From contig NZ_JBBOCA010000001.1 in NCBI RefSeq assembly GCF_038002225.1, positions 3,162,001 to 3,226,000 of the forward strand: DNA of 64,000 bases, read 5' to 3'. This document shows positions 43,452 through 52,741 of this stretch, in pieces (within the stretch, counting starts at the first letter, position 1; each line of letters starts with the position of its first letter). The notes below the pieces were generated by a model, which saw only the letters and a program-made list of their open reading frames with translations, searched no databases and was not told the origin of the DNA. This DNA is from Paenibacillus sp. FSL R7-0204 (GTDB lineage Bacteria > Bacillota > Bacilli > Paenibacillales > Paenibacillaceae). Both the position numbers and the translations under genes were made by a program.

Positions 43452-45001
43452 TGAGCCGGAGTATTCGGATGGCGGCAGCTCCTGCGAATCAGAAGCAGAC
43501 CGAGTTCATTCAATCGATTCTGGCAAAATACGGCTTGACCCGCTGGCGGAGCAAGCTGAAGAGTCTGATCCTGCGGCACAATCCGTTATATGCTGCGCAG
43601 CCGGAGACATTGCAGCGTACGGACCTGGTGACCAACCATATCCATCAGACATTCTATTATAAGGTAGTACCAGAGAAGGTACAGCCGGGACCGGCAAGCC
43701 GCATTCTATTGGTGACTCAAAGCGGCATCAGGCCTGGACTAAGCGCTCCATCTGCTTCTCCTGGTCAAGCTGAGGATCTGCGGAGCGGGCTTCATTCAGC
43801 AGCCGGACGATTTGATTCGGTACAGGTTCTGCAAGAGAGAGTCTGGCAGCATAGAAGCAATCAACATCAGGTAACAACGGAGTATCGCATAAAAAATACA
43901 GCGGTTTATCCGGCTGAACCTGTAACTGTTCATCCTGCCGGATCAAGACTGGCGCAAGTCTCTGCTCCGACCGGGTTGTCTGTTCCGAAGCCACAGCCTT
44001 CAGGCGCTACAGTCGAAACAAGCCAGGGAGACAGGCAGAACAGAGGCGATCTGCCGGCTGCTTCTGTCCTTCCAGGGCAGCAAGACAGGATGACAGGCAG
44101 ACCGGCACATACAGTCCATCAGCAGCAGCTGGTGCAGGTGATGCAGCTGCTACGGACCTATGGCGTTAAGCAAGAAGAGGAGAACGGAGCGGAGGCGCAG
44201 CCCTTGTGGCAGAAGCCAGGGCATCCTATACGGGCACAAGCATTGAAGCAGGAACGGGAGGCCGTCTCAGGCTCAGCCGGGACCGCTGTGGAAGCACAGC
44301 TTAAGACTCCCAGCCTAAGCTTCAAGCCCGGTAGTCTGCTGCTTCCGCATTCAAGCGTAAGCTCCAGTCTTCAGCTCGGCTTAGGTCAGCAGCTGACGGC
44401 AACGCTTGAGCAGCTGGAGAGCAGGCAGGAGCTTCTGACCCCGCTGCTCGCTGCCGTTGGTACGGTTCATCAGAGGCAGCCGGTGAAGTCATTGCAGCTG
44501 GCGCAGCCGCAGATCCTGCTGCCGCTTGGGGACGCGTCAGGTGCACCAGTTGCGGCCGGGCAGGCGTCTTCCGCGCGAATGGCCGCAGCCGCAGGCCGGA
44601 CAGCTCCAAGAGGGCCGGGGCCTGCGGCTCCGGTGGAGGCCAGCCTGATCTACGCTGCGGGCCGGACAGAGCTTCCGTCCGCGCCGCAGCTTAGAAGGCC
44701 GGGCAGTCCGCTTAGGGCGGATAGCCCGGCTTATGAACCGGACCTTCCGCCTTCCGCCAGCCATAGCCGCCTGGTGCTGCGGAAGCCTGAAGCGCCGCGC
44801 ACGCCTCTGCCGGAGCCGATGCAGCAGCAGCTAGAGCGGGTGCTGCAGGAACAAGCGGCCCAGCCTCCGGCGCAGACCTTCACCAAGGCCGCTCCGCCGC
44901 TGGCAATGAATGCAGCAGAGCTGAATCAGTTGGCTGAGCGGGTCTATCAGGTGCTGGAGAAGAGAATGGCCATACGCAAGGATCGGAGGGGGCTAAGATA
45001 A
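43451..45001 (+). CDS. Long disordered protein in the Afp6 position
   Basis: 516 residues from ATG 43451, overlapping the tube stop by one base and the next start by one base. The first 65 residues (FIQSILAKYGLTRWRSKLKSLILRH, then DLVTNHIHQTFYYKVV) and the last 45 (ELNQLAERVYQVLEKRMAIRKDRRGLR) look folded and helical; the 400 between are rich in Gln, Pro, Ala, Ser and Glu and look disordered. In Afp-type loci a small protein occupies this place. Length determination, cargo binding in the lumen, or a linker are possible; no tape-measure gene is otherwise visible. Function unknown. Confidence 0.6.
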   Translation: MSRSIRMAAAPANQKQTEFIQSILAKYGLTRWRSKLKSLILRHNPLYAAQPETLQRTDLVTNHIHQTFYYKVVPEKVQPGPASRILLVTQSGIRPGLSAPSASPGQAEDLRSGLHSAAGRFDSVQVLQERVWQHRSNQHQVTTEYRIKNTAVYPAEPVTVHPAGSRLAQVSAPTGLSVPKPQPSGATVETSQGDRQNRGDLPAASVLPGQQDRMTGRPAHTVHQQQLVQVMQLLRTYGVKQEEENGAEAQPLWQKPGHPIRAQALKQEREAVSGSAGTAVEAQLKTPSLSFKPGSLLLPHSSVSSSLQLGLGQQLTATLEQLESRQELLTPLLAAVGTVHQRQPVKSLQLAQPQILLPLGDASGAPVAAGQASSARMAAAAGRTAPRGPGPAAPVEASLIYAAGRTELPSAPQLRRPGSPLRADSPAYEPDLPPSASHSRLVLRKPEAPRTPLPEPMQQQLERVLQEQAAQPPAQTFTKAAPPLAMNAAELNQLAERVYQVLEKRMAIRKDRRGLR

Positions 45002-45612
45002 TGGCGGAGAAAGCGAAGATTATTCCTCTGGATATGCCCGTCGGAGCCATTGAGGTGATGTTCAACCCCAATGAGTACACCGTTTCTTTTGAAGGCAAAT
45101 ATACCGGGGAGAAGAACAACAAGCAATTCCAGATCACAGAGACACCGGAGTTCAAGGTCTCCTTGTTCTACGATACCTATGAGCAGCGCAAGGATGTCCG
45201 CAAGAAGACCCGGCAGCTGACGTCGCTGCTTGATCCCAAGGTCAGCGGCAAAAGCACGAAAAAACCGCCGGTGTGCATGTTCGTCTGGGGCGGCTTCACC
45301 TACCGCGGCTTGTTGAGCAAGATCGAGCAGAAGTTCACGATGTTCATGGATAACGGCACGCCTGTCCGCTCGCTGCTGGATGTGACCTTCATTACAGATG
45401 AGCCGGATAAGTCGGTGGAGGACAGCCAGGGCTTGAATGCCTGCCGGAAGCTGTGGGTGGTCAAAAGCGGGGACCGGCTCGACCTCATTGCGAATGAGAC
45501 GCTGAAGGAGCCGCTGGCCTGGCGCAGAATTGCCGAGCTGAACAGGATCGCCAACCCGGTTGGCTTTCCTGGCAAAAATGACATCGGGAGAACTCTGGTT
45601 ATCCCGGATTAA
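45001..45612 (+). CDS. LysM-domain baseplate hub protein (Afp7-like)
   Basis: 203 residues. The N-terminal region (GAIEVMFNPNEYTVSFEGKYTGEKN, FKVSLFYDTYEQRKDV, CMFVWGGFTYRGLLSKIEQKFTMFMDNGTPVRSLLDVTF) is the contractile-injection tube/hub family. Residues about 153-203 are a LysM module (LWVVKSGDRLDLIANETLKEPLAWRRIAELN...GRTLVIPD) that in phage tails bridges tube and spike. The start overlaps the preceding stop. Confidence 0.88.
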   Translation: MAEKAKIIPLDMPVGAIEVMFNPNEYTVSFEGKYTGEKNNKQFQITETPEFKVSLFYDTYEQRKDVRKKTRQLTSLLDPKVSGKSTKKPPVCMFVWGGFTYRGLLSKIEQKFTMFMDNGTPVRSLLDVTFITDEPDKSVEDSQGLNACRKLWVVKSGDRLDLIANETLKEPLAWRRIAELNRIANPVGFPGKNDIGRTLVIPD

Positions 45613-45624
45613 GGCGGGGATTGC

Positions 45625-46668
45625 ATGGGCACCAGTGTAGCAAATTACAAAATTGAGCTAAACGGCAGCAAGCTGTCCGCTGAACTGACAGCGGCGGTGG
45701 AAGGCGTCACGCTGGAGGATGAGCTTAATCTGCCGGCGGTGTTTTCCATCCAGATGAATATGGTGAATGCCGGAAGCGGCATGTGGCGTGGAACGGATCT
45801 GACGAGTCTGAAGCCGGGCGACCAGCTGAAGCTCTCCCTTGGACTCGATCAGCCGGAGCCGATGATCAGCGGGGAGATTACCTCGCTGGATCTGAACTTT
45901 GCGGAGCACTCGGTGCTGGATATCCGCGGATATGATCTGCTGCACAGGCTGCGTATGGGGACGAGGAGCAAAGCTTTTCTGAAGAAGAAGGATAGTGAGA
46001 TTGCGGGGGAAATCGCCAAGGAGCATGGATTGACCCCTGTGGTGGAAGATACCGGAACGGTGTATCCCTACCTCTTCCAGAATAATCAGAGCAACTACGA
46101 ATTTCTGCTGGAGCGGGCAGCCCTGCTCGATTATGAGCTGTTCGCGGCAGATAAGAAGCTGCATTTCGTCAAGTCGCGGTCCGTGAAGGCCCCGGTGCTG
46201 CCGGAGATGAGCTTCAAGAAGGATTTCGAACGGCTGAACCTGGAGCTGAGGGCCCTTACCCGGGGGAGTAAGGTGACGCTTAAGGGCTGGGATGTGAAGG
46301 AGAAGAAGGAGCTTGAAGCTATCGCTAAGAGCGGGGAAGAGACGACCAAAATGGGCGGGAAGGAAGGCGGCTTCACCATCAGCACAGCAGCGGTAGGGGA
46401 ATCACCGATTGTCATTATGGCCGAGAATCTGCTGGATATGAACGAAGCCAAGGTGCTGGCCGCCGCCGCTTACAACAGCCGCCTGCGCGAGTTCATTGCC
46501 GGGGAAGGCATGTGCTGGGGGAACCCGAAGCTCCGGGCAGGACAGACGGTGAAGCTGATGGGTCTGGGCGAGCGCTTCAGCGGCATTTATTACATTGTAG
46601 CCACGGTTCACAAGATCGACAGCAAGGGCTATACCACGACGTTCAAGGTGAAGAGGACTGGCCTATGA
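45625..46668 (+). CDS. GPD/VgrG-N-type spike hub protein
   Basis: 347 residues. VANYKIELNGSKLSAELTAAVEGVTLEDELNLPAVFSIQM, MISGEITSLDLNFAEHSVLDIRGYDLLHRLRMGTRSKAF, NYEFLLERAALLDYELFAADKKLHF and GERFSGIYYIVATVHKIDSKGYTTTFKVKR fit the phage late control D / gp27-like hub domain, the N-terminal half of Afp8/VgrG. In this locus the hub and spike halves are separate genes (stop and start overlap ATGA at 46665-46668). Confidence 0.88.
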   Translation: MGTSVANYKIELNGSKLSAELTAAVEGVTLEDELNLPAVFSIQMNMVNAGSGMWRGTDLTSLKPGDQLKLSLGLDQPEPMISGEITSLDLNFAEHSVLDIRGYDLLHRLRMGTRSKAFLKKKDSEIAGEIAKEHGLTPVVEDTGTVYPYLFQNNQSNYEFLLERAALLDYELFAADKKLHFVKSRSVKAPVLPEMSFKKDFERLNLELRALTRGSKVTLKGWDVKEKKELEAIAKSGEETTKMGGKEGGFTISTAAVGESPIVIMAENLLDMNEAKVLAAAAYNSRLREFIAGEGMCWGNPKLRAGQTVKLMGLGERFSGIYYIVATVHKIDSKGYTTTFKVKRTGL

Positions 46669-47384
46669 GTGAAGGACCCGGAATTAGCAATTTTATGGAC
46701 AGCATCATGAACGAGGGACGGATCTTCGGCGTAATGGTGGGGATTGTCATCAATAATGACTCTGCGAACCATGCGGACAAGCCCGGCCCCGGACGGGTGA
46801 AGGTGAAGATCCCGCTGATGGGGATGCCGGAATCCAACTGGGCGCGTATGGCGTCCTGGATGGCCGGGAAGGAGCGGGGAGCGTTTTGCCTGCCGGAGGT
46901 GGAGGATGAGGTGCTGGTAGCTTTTGAGAACGGGGATGTCAACCGCCCCTATATCATTGGCTCCTTGTGGAATGGCAAAGACATACCGCCGGAGACCAAC
47001 AAGGACGGCAAGAATAATATCCGCCTGTTCAAATCCCGCAGCGGGCATGTTCTGCAGTTCGCCGATACCAAGGGGGAAGAGAGCATCACGCTTACCTCCG
47101 CCAAGGGCCACGTAATCAGACTGGATGACAAGGGTGGCGCGGAGCAGATCCATATTAGCGACAAGTCAGGCAAGAACCGGATCATCCTGGATACGAAGGC
47201 GAATAAGGTGTCGGTATCCGCCGGTGCGGATATTGAAATCTCGGCGGGAGGCAAGCTGTCCCTGTCCGCCAAATCCATTGCAATGAAATCATCGGCGGGC
47301 ACCGCTATCGAAGCTTCGGCCGGGATGGAGGTCAAAGCCGCCGCCAGTATGACAATCAAAGGATCTGTGGTCAACATTAATTAG
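46665..47384 (+). CDS. Spike protein with gpV/VgrG-type OB fold and beta needle
   Basis: 239 residues from ATG 46665. Residues about 15-110 form the OB-fold (RIFGVMVGIVINNDSA, GRVKVKIPLMGMPESNWARMAS, PEVEDEVLVAFENGDVNRPYIIGSLWNG) shared by phage gpV, T4 gp5 and VgrG. The remainder is a repetitive beta-helical spike (HVIRLDDKGGAEQIHISDK, ISAGGKLSLSAKSIAMKS, IEASAGMEVKAAASMTIKG). It forms the trimeric membrane-puncturing needle, topped by the PAAR protein encoded next. Confidence 0.9.
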   Translation: MSEGPGISNFMDSIMNEGRIFGVMVGIVINNDSANHADKPGPGRVKVKIPLMGMPESNWARMASWMAGKERGAFCLPEVEDEVLVAFENGDVNRPYIIGSLWNGKDIPPETNKDGKNNIRLFKSRSGHVLQFADTKGEESITLTSAKGHVIRLDDKGGAEQIHISDKSGKNRIILDTKANKVSVSAGADIEISAGGKLSLSAKSIAMKSSAGTAIEASAGMEVKAAASMTIKGSVVNIN

Positions 47385-47398
47385 AGGGGGTGCCCTCT

Positions 47399-47794
47399 AT
47401 GGGCCAGCCAGCAGCGAAGCAAGGGGACCGGATTCTGGCGACCGATACGCATATCGTCATGCTTCCGGCCGGTGGAGGCCTGGTTCCCACCCCGTTGCCG
47501 CATCCCTTCACGGGGATTCTGGACGGTGCGCTGAGCACGAATGTCAAGATTATGGGGCAGCCGGCAGCCACTATGGATTCTACGGCTACGAATACGCCGG
47601 CTCATGTTCCGCAGGGAGGCCCGTTTCAGAAGCCGCCGACCAATAAGGGGACCATCAGCGCCGGAAGCACAACAGTATTTATCAACGGGAAAAAGGCTGC
47701 CAGAAACGGTGATCCGGCGCTGACCTGCAATGATCCGGCCGACCTTCCGGCAGGGAAAGTGTCTGCTACGGGAACGGTCTTAATAGGAGGCTGA
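47399..47794 (+). CDS. PAAR-domain spike tip protein
   Basis: 131 residues; start ATG 47399 behind AGAGGGGG (spacing 8) preferred over GTG 47390. QPAAKQGDRILATDTHIVMLPAGGG, PHPFTGILDGALSTNVKIMGQPAATMDSTATNTPAH, TISAGSTTVFINGKKAARNGDPALTCNDP are the PAAR repeats; the His and Cys (H24-like, TCND) are the zinc ligands that sharpen the spike tip. Located directly after the spike gene, as usual. Confidence 0.9.
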   Translation: MGQPAAKQGDRILATDTHIVMLPAGGGLVPTPLPHPFTGILDGALSTNVKIMGQPAATMDSTATNTPAHVPQGGPFQKPPTNKGTISAGSTTVFINGKKAARNGDPALTCNDPADLPAGKVSATGTVLIGG

Positions 47795-47797
47795 GAG

Positions 47798-48193
47798 ATG
47801 GAAGTTGTAGATTTTTTGGGACGGGGCTGGACGTATCCGCTCGCTGTCCAGCGGGGCAGTCTCCGATCCTCCGGTGGAGAAGACTCCATCCGGGAATCGA
47901 TCATTCTGATTCTGTCAACGGCCCGCGGCGAGCGGGTCATGCGGCCGGATTTCGGCTGCAGACTGAATGAGCTGGTGTTCTCGCCCAATACCATGAGCAC
48001 CGCAACCTTGCTGCGAAGCTTCATTGAAGAAGCCTTGCAGAACTGGGAGCCGCGCATTGAAGTGGACGACATTACGGTTACCCCGCGCTCAGACCGCTCC
48101 GAGCTTGAGGTGTCCATTGACTATTCGATCAGGGCCAGCAACAGCAAATATAATCTGGTCTATCCATTCTTCCTTGAAAGCGTGGGGAAATAA
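47798..48193 (+). CDS. gp25-like baseplate wedge protein
   Basis: 131 residues, start 4 bases after PAAR. FLGRGWTYPLAVQRGSLRSSGGEDSIRESIILILSTARGERVMRPDFGCRLNELVFSPN is the GPW/gp25 fold, and IEVDDITVTPRSDRSELEVSIDYSIRASN its C-terminal half. It joins baseplate wedges to the sheath and initiates sheath assembly. Overlaps the next gene by one base. Confidence 0.92.
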   Translation: MEVVDFLGRGWTYPLAVQRGSLRSSGGEDSIRESIILILSTARGERVMRPDFGCRLNELVFSPNTMSTATLLRSFIEEALQNWEPRIEVDDITVTPRSDRSELEVSIDYSIRASNSKYNLVYPFFLESVGK

Positions 48194-51100
48194 TGCCAAA
48201 CCAAATGCCTATTATTGATAAACGGGATCAGGAACAGCTGGTTCCCGAGCTACGACGCCTAATCTACCAATACTGCAGCCGGGAATGGACGGATGTGCCG
48301 GAGCTTGAGGCAGACAAGAAGGCAGATGCCCTGGTCCATATCTTCACCGGGATGATGAGCAAAGTGATCAGCCGGTTGAATCAGGCGCCTGCGAAGAATT
48401 TCACCTCCTTCCTGAATCTGATCGGCATTCATCCTACTCCGCCCCGTGCTGCCAAAGTTCCGCTGCTCTTCCGGCTGAAGCCAGATTCGGGCAGCTATAA
48501 CACGGTTCCGGCCGGAACCCGGGTATCCGCCCAGCCGGAGCAGGGGGCGGAGGTGGTTTTTGAGACGGATAAGGATTTGACCATCACTATGGCGCAGCCT
48601 GTCCGGGCGGTGAGTCTCGATCCGCAGGAGGACCAGTGGAGCAATCAGGATCATCTGCTAGCCGGGGGAGCTGCCGGCAGACCTGCCCGGCTGTTCAGAG
48701 GGGATTCGACACTTGTCCACAGATTATATCTGGGACATACAGAGCTGCTCGGATTCCAGGAAGCGGGCAGCAGCTTATCGGTCTATTTCAACAAGCCGGA
48801 TGCAGCCGCGCTGAGCAAGGCCGCGCCGGAGCAGGACAGAACCGGGGATCTGCTGAACCATATCGACTGGTTTTGTTTCGATGAAGAAGGGAATTCTATG
48901 CAGCTGTATCCTTCCTCAATAGCCGAAGCACAAGAGGACGAAGATGCTCTGTGGAGGGCGGTGGTCCGGTTCGACCGGCTGACTGGCGTGCATACGAAGA
49001 CGCTGGCCGGGTACGAGCCGTCCGGGGCGCTGCGGGAATGGCCTGGCAAGTGGATTTTCGCCGAGTTGAAGAAGCCTATAACCGCCGGTACGCGAATGCC
49101 GGATATCGAAGATATCCGCCTGGAGCTTAACGTGGTGAGTCCGCAGCCGCTCCCGCCGGATGTGACGGTGAATAACGGGAACCTGCTGGATATGGGCAAG
49201 GATTATTATCCGCTGGGGGACAAGCCCAGAATCAACGATACGTTCTACATCGCCTGCGGGGAGGCCTTCTCGAAGCCGGGTGCCCGGATTACGCTGAGGT
49301 TGGAGCTGTCAGAGCCGGAGATCAGCAAGCTGCCGGACACACCGTATGTGAGACTCGGCTGGGAATATTGGAACGGGCAGGAATGGCTTGCGATCACCGG
49401 TCTTGAGGAGAGAACGGACGAAGGCGGTGCAGCTTATGCCGGCGCTGCCCTCCGTGCGGTGAGCAGCCTTACTGCCAGCGGAACGCTGAGCTTCGTCTGT
49501 CCGGGTATCCAGAAGCTGACGCTGGGCGGTGAAGAGCAGTACTGGGTCCGGGCCCGCATCACCGGCGGGAATTACGGCGAGGATGCGAAATACGAATATC
49601 AGGATGAAGAGGTCAAGCTGGGAGAAGGCAGCATCAATGTAGCCAAGCTCAAGGTGACCCAGGCCACATACGCGCCGCCTTCCATCCGTAAGCTCAGCAT
49701 TGCCTACAGCTACACACTGGAGGCGCACCCGCAGACCGTGCTCACAGAGAATAACTTCAGCTTCGCTGACAAGTCGGCGGCCTGCCGCAACGAAGGCGAA
49801 TATTTCAAGCCGTTCTATCCGTGCACCGAGACGGAGCCGACCTTTTACCTGGGCTTTGACCGTGATATCAGCGATCTGCCCGTGTCGCTCTTCTTTCCGC
49901 TAACGGGTGAACAGCTGGGACGTCCGGTAGTGGCGTGGGAGTACTGGGACGGCAGAAGATGGCTGACGCTCAGCGTGAATGATGAGATCAGAGGCTTCAC
50001 CCGCAGGGAGATTCTGCAGTTTGCCGTGCCGGGAGATATTGTGAGACGGCCGCTGTTCGGCACGGAGCAATACTGGATACGTGCCCGGCTGGATGAAGGC
50101 CGGTTCGAGATAGTCCCGCAGGTGGATGCTATTCTCGCTAACGCGGTCTGGGCCCGCAATTCCAATACCGTTGCGGGAGAGCTTCTGGGCTCCAGCAACG
50201 GTGAGGAGAATCAGACCGTTCAGTTGTCCAAAATACCCGTGCTGCCAGGCCAGCTTCTCAAGGTCCGGGAAGCCACCGGTCAGGGGACATGGATACCGTG
50301 GGAGGAAGTCAATACGTTCTCCGTATCCGGTTTAGATTCAAGGCACTATATGCTGGACAGAAGCACCGGAATGATCATGTTCGGGGATGGACGCAGCGGC
50401 ATGATTCCGCCTATGGGCACAGACAACATCGTGTGTGACTACAAGCATGGCGGCGGAGCGTCCGGGAATGTTGCCGTAGGCTCGGTATCCCGGATATGGG
50501 ACAGTTACAGCTGGCTGGATTCCGTAACGAATCCAGTGGCGGCGGACGGCGGCTTCGATCAGGAGGAAGCAGAGCAGGCTGAGCTTCGCGGGCCGCATAC
50601 GCTGAAGAGCTGGAACAGGGGCGTAACCGCTGAGGACATGGAATGGCTGGTGCGTGAGGCGATGCCCCAGATTGCCAAGGTGAAATGTCTTAGCGCCATG
50701 AACCGGGAGCTGGAATTCACTCCGGGTAGAGCGACACTGATTGTGGTGCCGGAGACAGACGATCCAAGGCCGGTCCCGAGCCAGGAATTGCGCAGTGAGA
50801 TTGAAGCCTATCTGTGTGAACGGATCTCGGCCCCCCTGAACACTGCTGTGCCGGGGATTGAAGTGGTTGGCCCGGACTACGTCCGCACTGCTGTGGAGGC
50901 AACCGTAGCATTTACCTCTCCAGACCAGCGGAAGGTAGCAGAGGGCCGGATCATCGACAACCTGAAGCAGTTCTTTCATCCGCTTAAGGGCGCAGACGGG
51001 AATACGGGCTGGGAGCTGGGACAGAACCTGTATGTCTCCGAGGTCTATGCCGTGATTAAGAATACGCCGGGTGTTGACTATGTATCGGATGTAGTCGTCA

Positions 51101-51846
51101 AGGCTTCAGTGCAATGCTTCACGCTGAAGCTGGAGCCGCTTGAGAACGGGCCGTATAAGCCTCAGGCCGCCTATCCGAAATACAGCCTGGTCCGCTCTGA
51201 GGACAACGCGCTTCAATTTGCCCTTGCCGAGCCGGTGGATGCCGGGGATGAAGTAAAATCGCTGGTGCTCAGAGGGTTCAAGGAGAACGGAATCATCAGG
51301 CTCCGCTACAGATCCCGGGAGCCGGTAGAGCTGATTGTCCTCTCCATCGACGGTGACATGCTCGAATGCCAGACCCTTGACGAAGAACCGCTTGCAGAGA
51401 GCTATCCTGAGGGCAGCGATCTGGAATTTGGACTTCCGGGTGATCTGACAGTCCGGACGTTTATCCTCAATAGGCTGGATTCGGGGACGGTAACCTTTGT
51501 TGTGAAGACCGCTGTATTCGAGGAGAAGGATATTGTCTTCCTGAGCCGGACGGATGAGTACATCAACACCACACCGCTCAAGATCCGTACCCTCGCCAGC
51601 GGCAATATTCATCTGGAAGAGGATGAGCTGATCTGCGGCGGGCTGCATCTGGTGAACAAGCCGGAGGAACATCCCTTTCCATATCTTATGGATAAGCGGG
51701 CGGGCCTGCTGCATGATTTGACCGCAACCACGGCAGCGTGTGGGCTGGAGACCATCCGCAGGGAAGAGCGGAGGTATCTGACGGGGCTGTCCGGTATTCC
51801 GGACACAGTGGTGCGGTGTCCGCATTGTAATACTTTGGAGCCGTAA
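48193..51846 (+). CDS. Large baseplate J-like protein (Afp11-like)
   Basis: 1217 residues. The first 130 (RDQEQLVPELRRLIYQYCSREWTDVPE, FLNLIGIHPTPPRAAKVPLLFRLKPDSGSYNTVPAGTRVSAQ) and the region about 790-980 (LKSWNRGVTAEDMEWLVREAMPQIAKVKCLS, LIVVPETDDPRPVPSQELRSEIEAYLCERIS, DYVRTAVEATVAFTS) are the conserved baseplate J parts. Between them lie two repeated 'LGWEYWNGQEWLAIT / VAWEYWDGRRWLTLS' beta domains that could be surface-exposed or glycan-binding. The last 240 residues end in a CPHCNTLEP zinc-like tail. It forms the wedge of the baseplate. Confidence 0.85.
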   Translation: MPNQMPIIDKRDQEQLVPELRRLIYQYCSREWTDVPELEADKKADALVHIFTGMMSKVISRLNQAPAKNFTSFLNLIGIHPTPPRAAKVPLLFRLKPDSGSYNTVPAGTRVSAQPEQGAEVVFETDKDLTITMAQPVRAVSLDPQEDQWSNQDHLLAGGAAGRPARLFRGDSTLVHRLYLGHTELLGFQEAGSSLSVYFNKPDAAALSKAAPEQDRTGDLLNHIDWFCFDEEGNSMQLYPSSIAEAQEDEDALWRAVVRFDRLTGVHTKTLAGYEPSGALREWPGKWIFAELKKPITAGTRMPDIEDIRLELNVVSPQPLPPDVTVNNGNLLDMGKDYYPLGDKPRINDTFYIACGEAFSKPGARITLRLELSEPEISKLPDTPYVRLGWEYWNGQEWLAITGLEERTDEGGAAYAGAALRAVSSLTASGTLSFVCPGIQKLTLGGEEQYWVRARITGGNYGEDAKYEYQDEEVKLGEGSINVAKLKVTQATYAPPSIRKLSIAYSYTLEAHPQTVLTENNFSFADKSAACRNEGEYFKPFYPCTETEPTFYLGFDRDISDLPVSLFFPLTGEQLGRPVVAWEYWDGRRWLTLSVNDEIRGFTRREILQFAVPGDIVRRPLFGTEQYWIRARLDEGRFEIVPQVDAILANAVWARNSNTVAGELLGSSNGEENQTVQLSKIPVLPGQLLKVREATGQGTWIPWEEVNTFSVSGLDSRHYMLDRSTGMIMFGDGRSGMIPPMGTDNIVCDYKHGGGASGNVAVGSVSRIWDSYSWLDSVTNPVAADGGFDQEEAEQAELRGPHTLKSWNRGVTAEDMEWLVREAMPQIAKVKCLSAMNRELEFTPGRATLIVVPETDDPRPVPSQELRSEIEAYLCERISAPLNTAVPGIEVVGPDYVRTAVEATVAFTSPDQRKVAEGRIIDNLKQFFHPLKGADGNTGWELGQNLYVSEVYAVIKNTPGVDYVSDVVVKASVQCFTLKLEPLENGPYKPQAAYPKYSLVRSEDNALQFALAEPVDAGDEVKSLVLRGFKENGIIRLRYRSREPVELIVLSIDGDMLECQTLDEEPLAESYPEGSDLEFGLPGDLTVRTFILNRLDSGTVTFVVKTAVFEEKDIVFLSRTDEYINTTPLKIRTLASGNIHLEEDELICGGLHLVNKPEEHPFPYLMDKRAGLLHDLTATTAACGLETIRREERRYLTGLSGIPDTVVRCPHCNTLEP

Positions 51847-51868
51847 CTACAGAAAGGAGGAAGAATCT

Positions 51869-52741
51869 ATGCCGCTTCCAGTATTGAAGCTGGATGATCT
51901 TAGCTTTGACCAGCTTGTGGCCGATGCCACTGCGCTGATTCCGCTCTACGATCCGGATTGGACGAACTATAACCCCTCCGATCCCGGCATTACCCTGGTG
52001 GAGCTGTTCGCCTATTTCACGGAGATGGTTCTCTACAGGCTTGACCAGGTGACCGATGAGAGCAGGCAGCAGTTCCTCAAGCTGCTGGGTATCACCCTGG
52101 AGGACGGGGAGAAGCTGGCCAGCGGAATATCCCGCGGGGCGAAGCAGTTCTCCGAATGCTACAGGGCTGTGACGGCAGAAGATTACCAGCTGCTGGCGGG
52201 GCAGAGCCTGCTGGATATCCCGGGGATTCGGACCACGTATCCCGACCTTGCGGTCCGTACACTCTGCCTGATTAATACGGATATGGAGAACGGCACCGGG
52301 CCGGATAAAGAAGCCTTCGGGCATGTGTCCGTAGTTCTGGTGCTCCAGACCGAGAATCAGCAGGATCTGCGCAGAGACATGGCGGAGATCAAGCAGCAGG
52401 TTAAAGCGATCATGGAGAAGAGCAAGCTGCTGACGACCCGAGTCCATGTCGTTGAGCCAGATTACCGGGATGTTGCGATTGAGATGACGGTTGCCGCCGG
52501 GAATCAGAGTATCGGGAGCATTGTGCACGACAGCATTGTACAGTTCCTGGACCCGGTTAACGGGGGGGAGCACGGACAGGGCTGGCTTCCGGGGAGGAAG
52601 CTGTACGCCTCGGATCTGTATCATCTGGTAGAGGGAATCGCCGGTATTGATCATGTGACCAGCGTGAACCTGGACTCGCCTGAGCTGCTGCCGTTCCAGT
52701 TATTTAAGCTGAAGGACCTGAAGATTGAGGTGGAAGCATGA
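51869..52741 (+). CDS. Second baseplate J-like protein (Afp12-like)
   Basis: 290 residues behind GAAAGGAGGAAGAATCT. The N-terminal DQLVADATALIPLYDPDWTNYNPSDPGITLVELFAYFTEMVLYRLDQV is shared with the N-termini of large eCIS baseplate proteins. The centre (YRAVTAEDYQLLAGQ, VHVVEPDYRDVAIEMTV) and C-terminus (GRKLYASDLYHLVEGIAGIDHVTSVNL) are baseplate J-type. It is probably a paralogous wedge subunit forming a heterodimer with the 1217-residue protein. Overlaps the next gene (ATGA). Confidence 0.82.
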   Translation: MPLPVLKLDDLSFDQLVADATALIPLYDPDWTNYNPSDPGITLVELFAYFTEMVLYRLDQVTDESRQQFLKLLGITLEDGEKLASGISRGAKQFSECYRAVTAEDYQLLAGQSLLDIPGIRTTYPDLAVRTLCLINTDMENGTGPDKEAFGHVSVVLVLQTENQQDLRRDMAEIKQQVKAIMEKSKLLTTRVHVVEPDYRDVAIEMTVAAGNQSIGSIVHDSIVQFLDPVNGGEHGQGWLPGRKLYASDLYHLVEGIAGIDHVTSVNLDSPELLPFQLFKLKDLKIEVEA

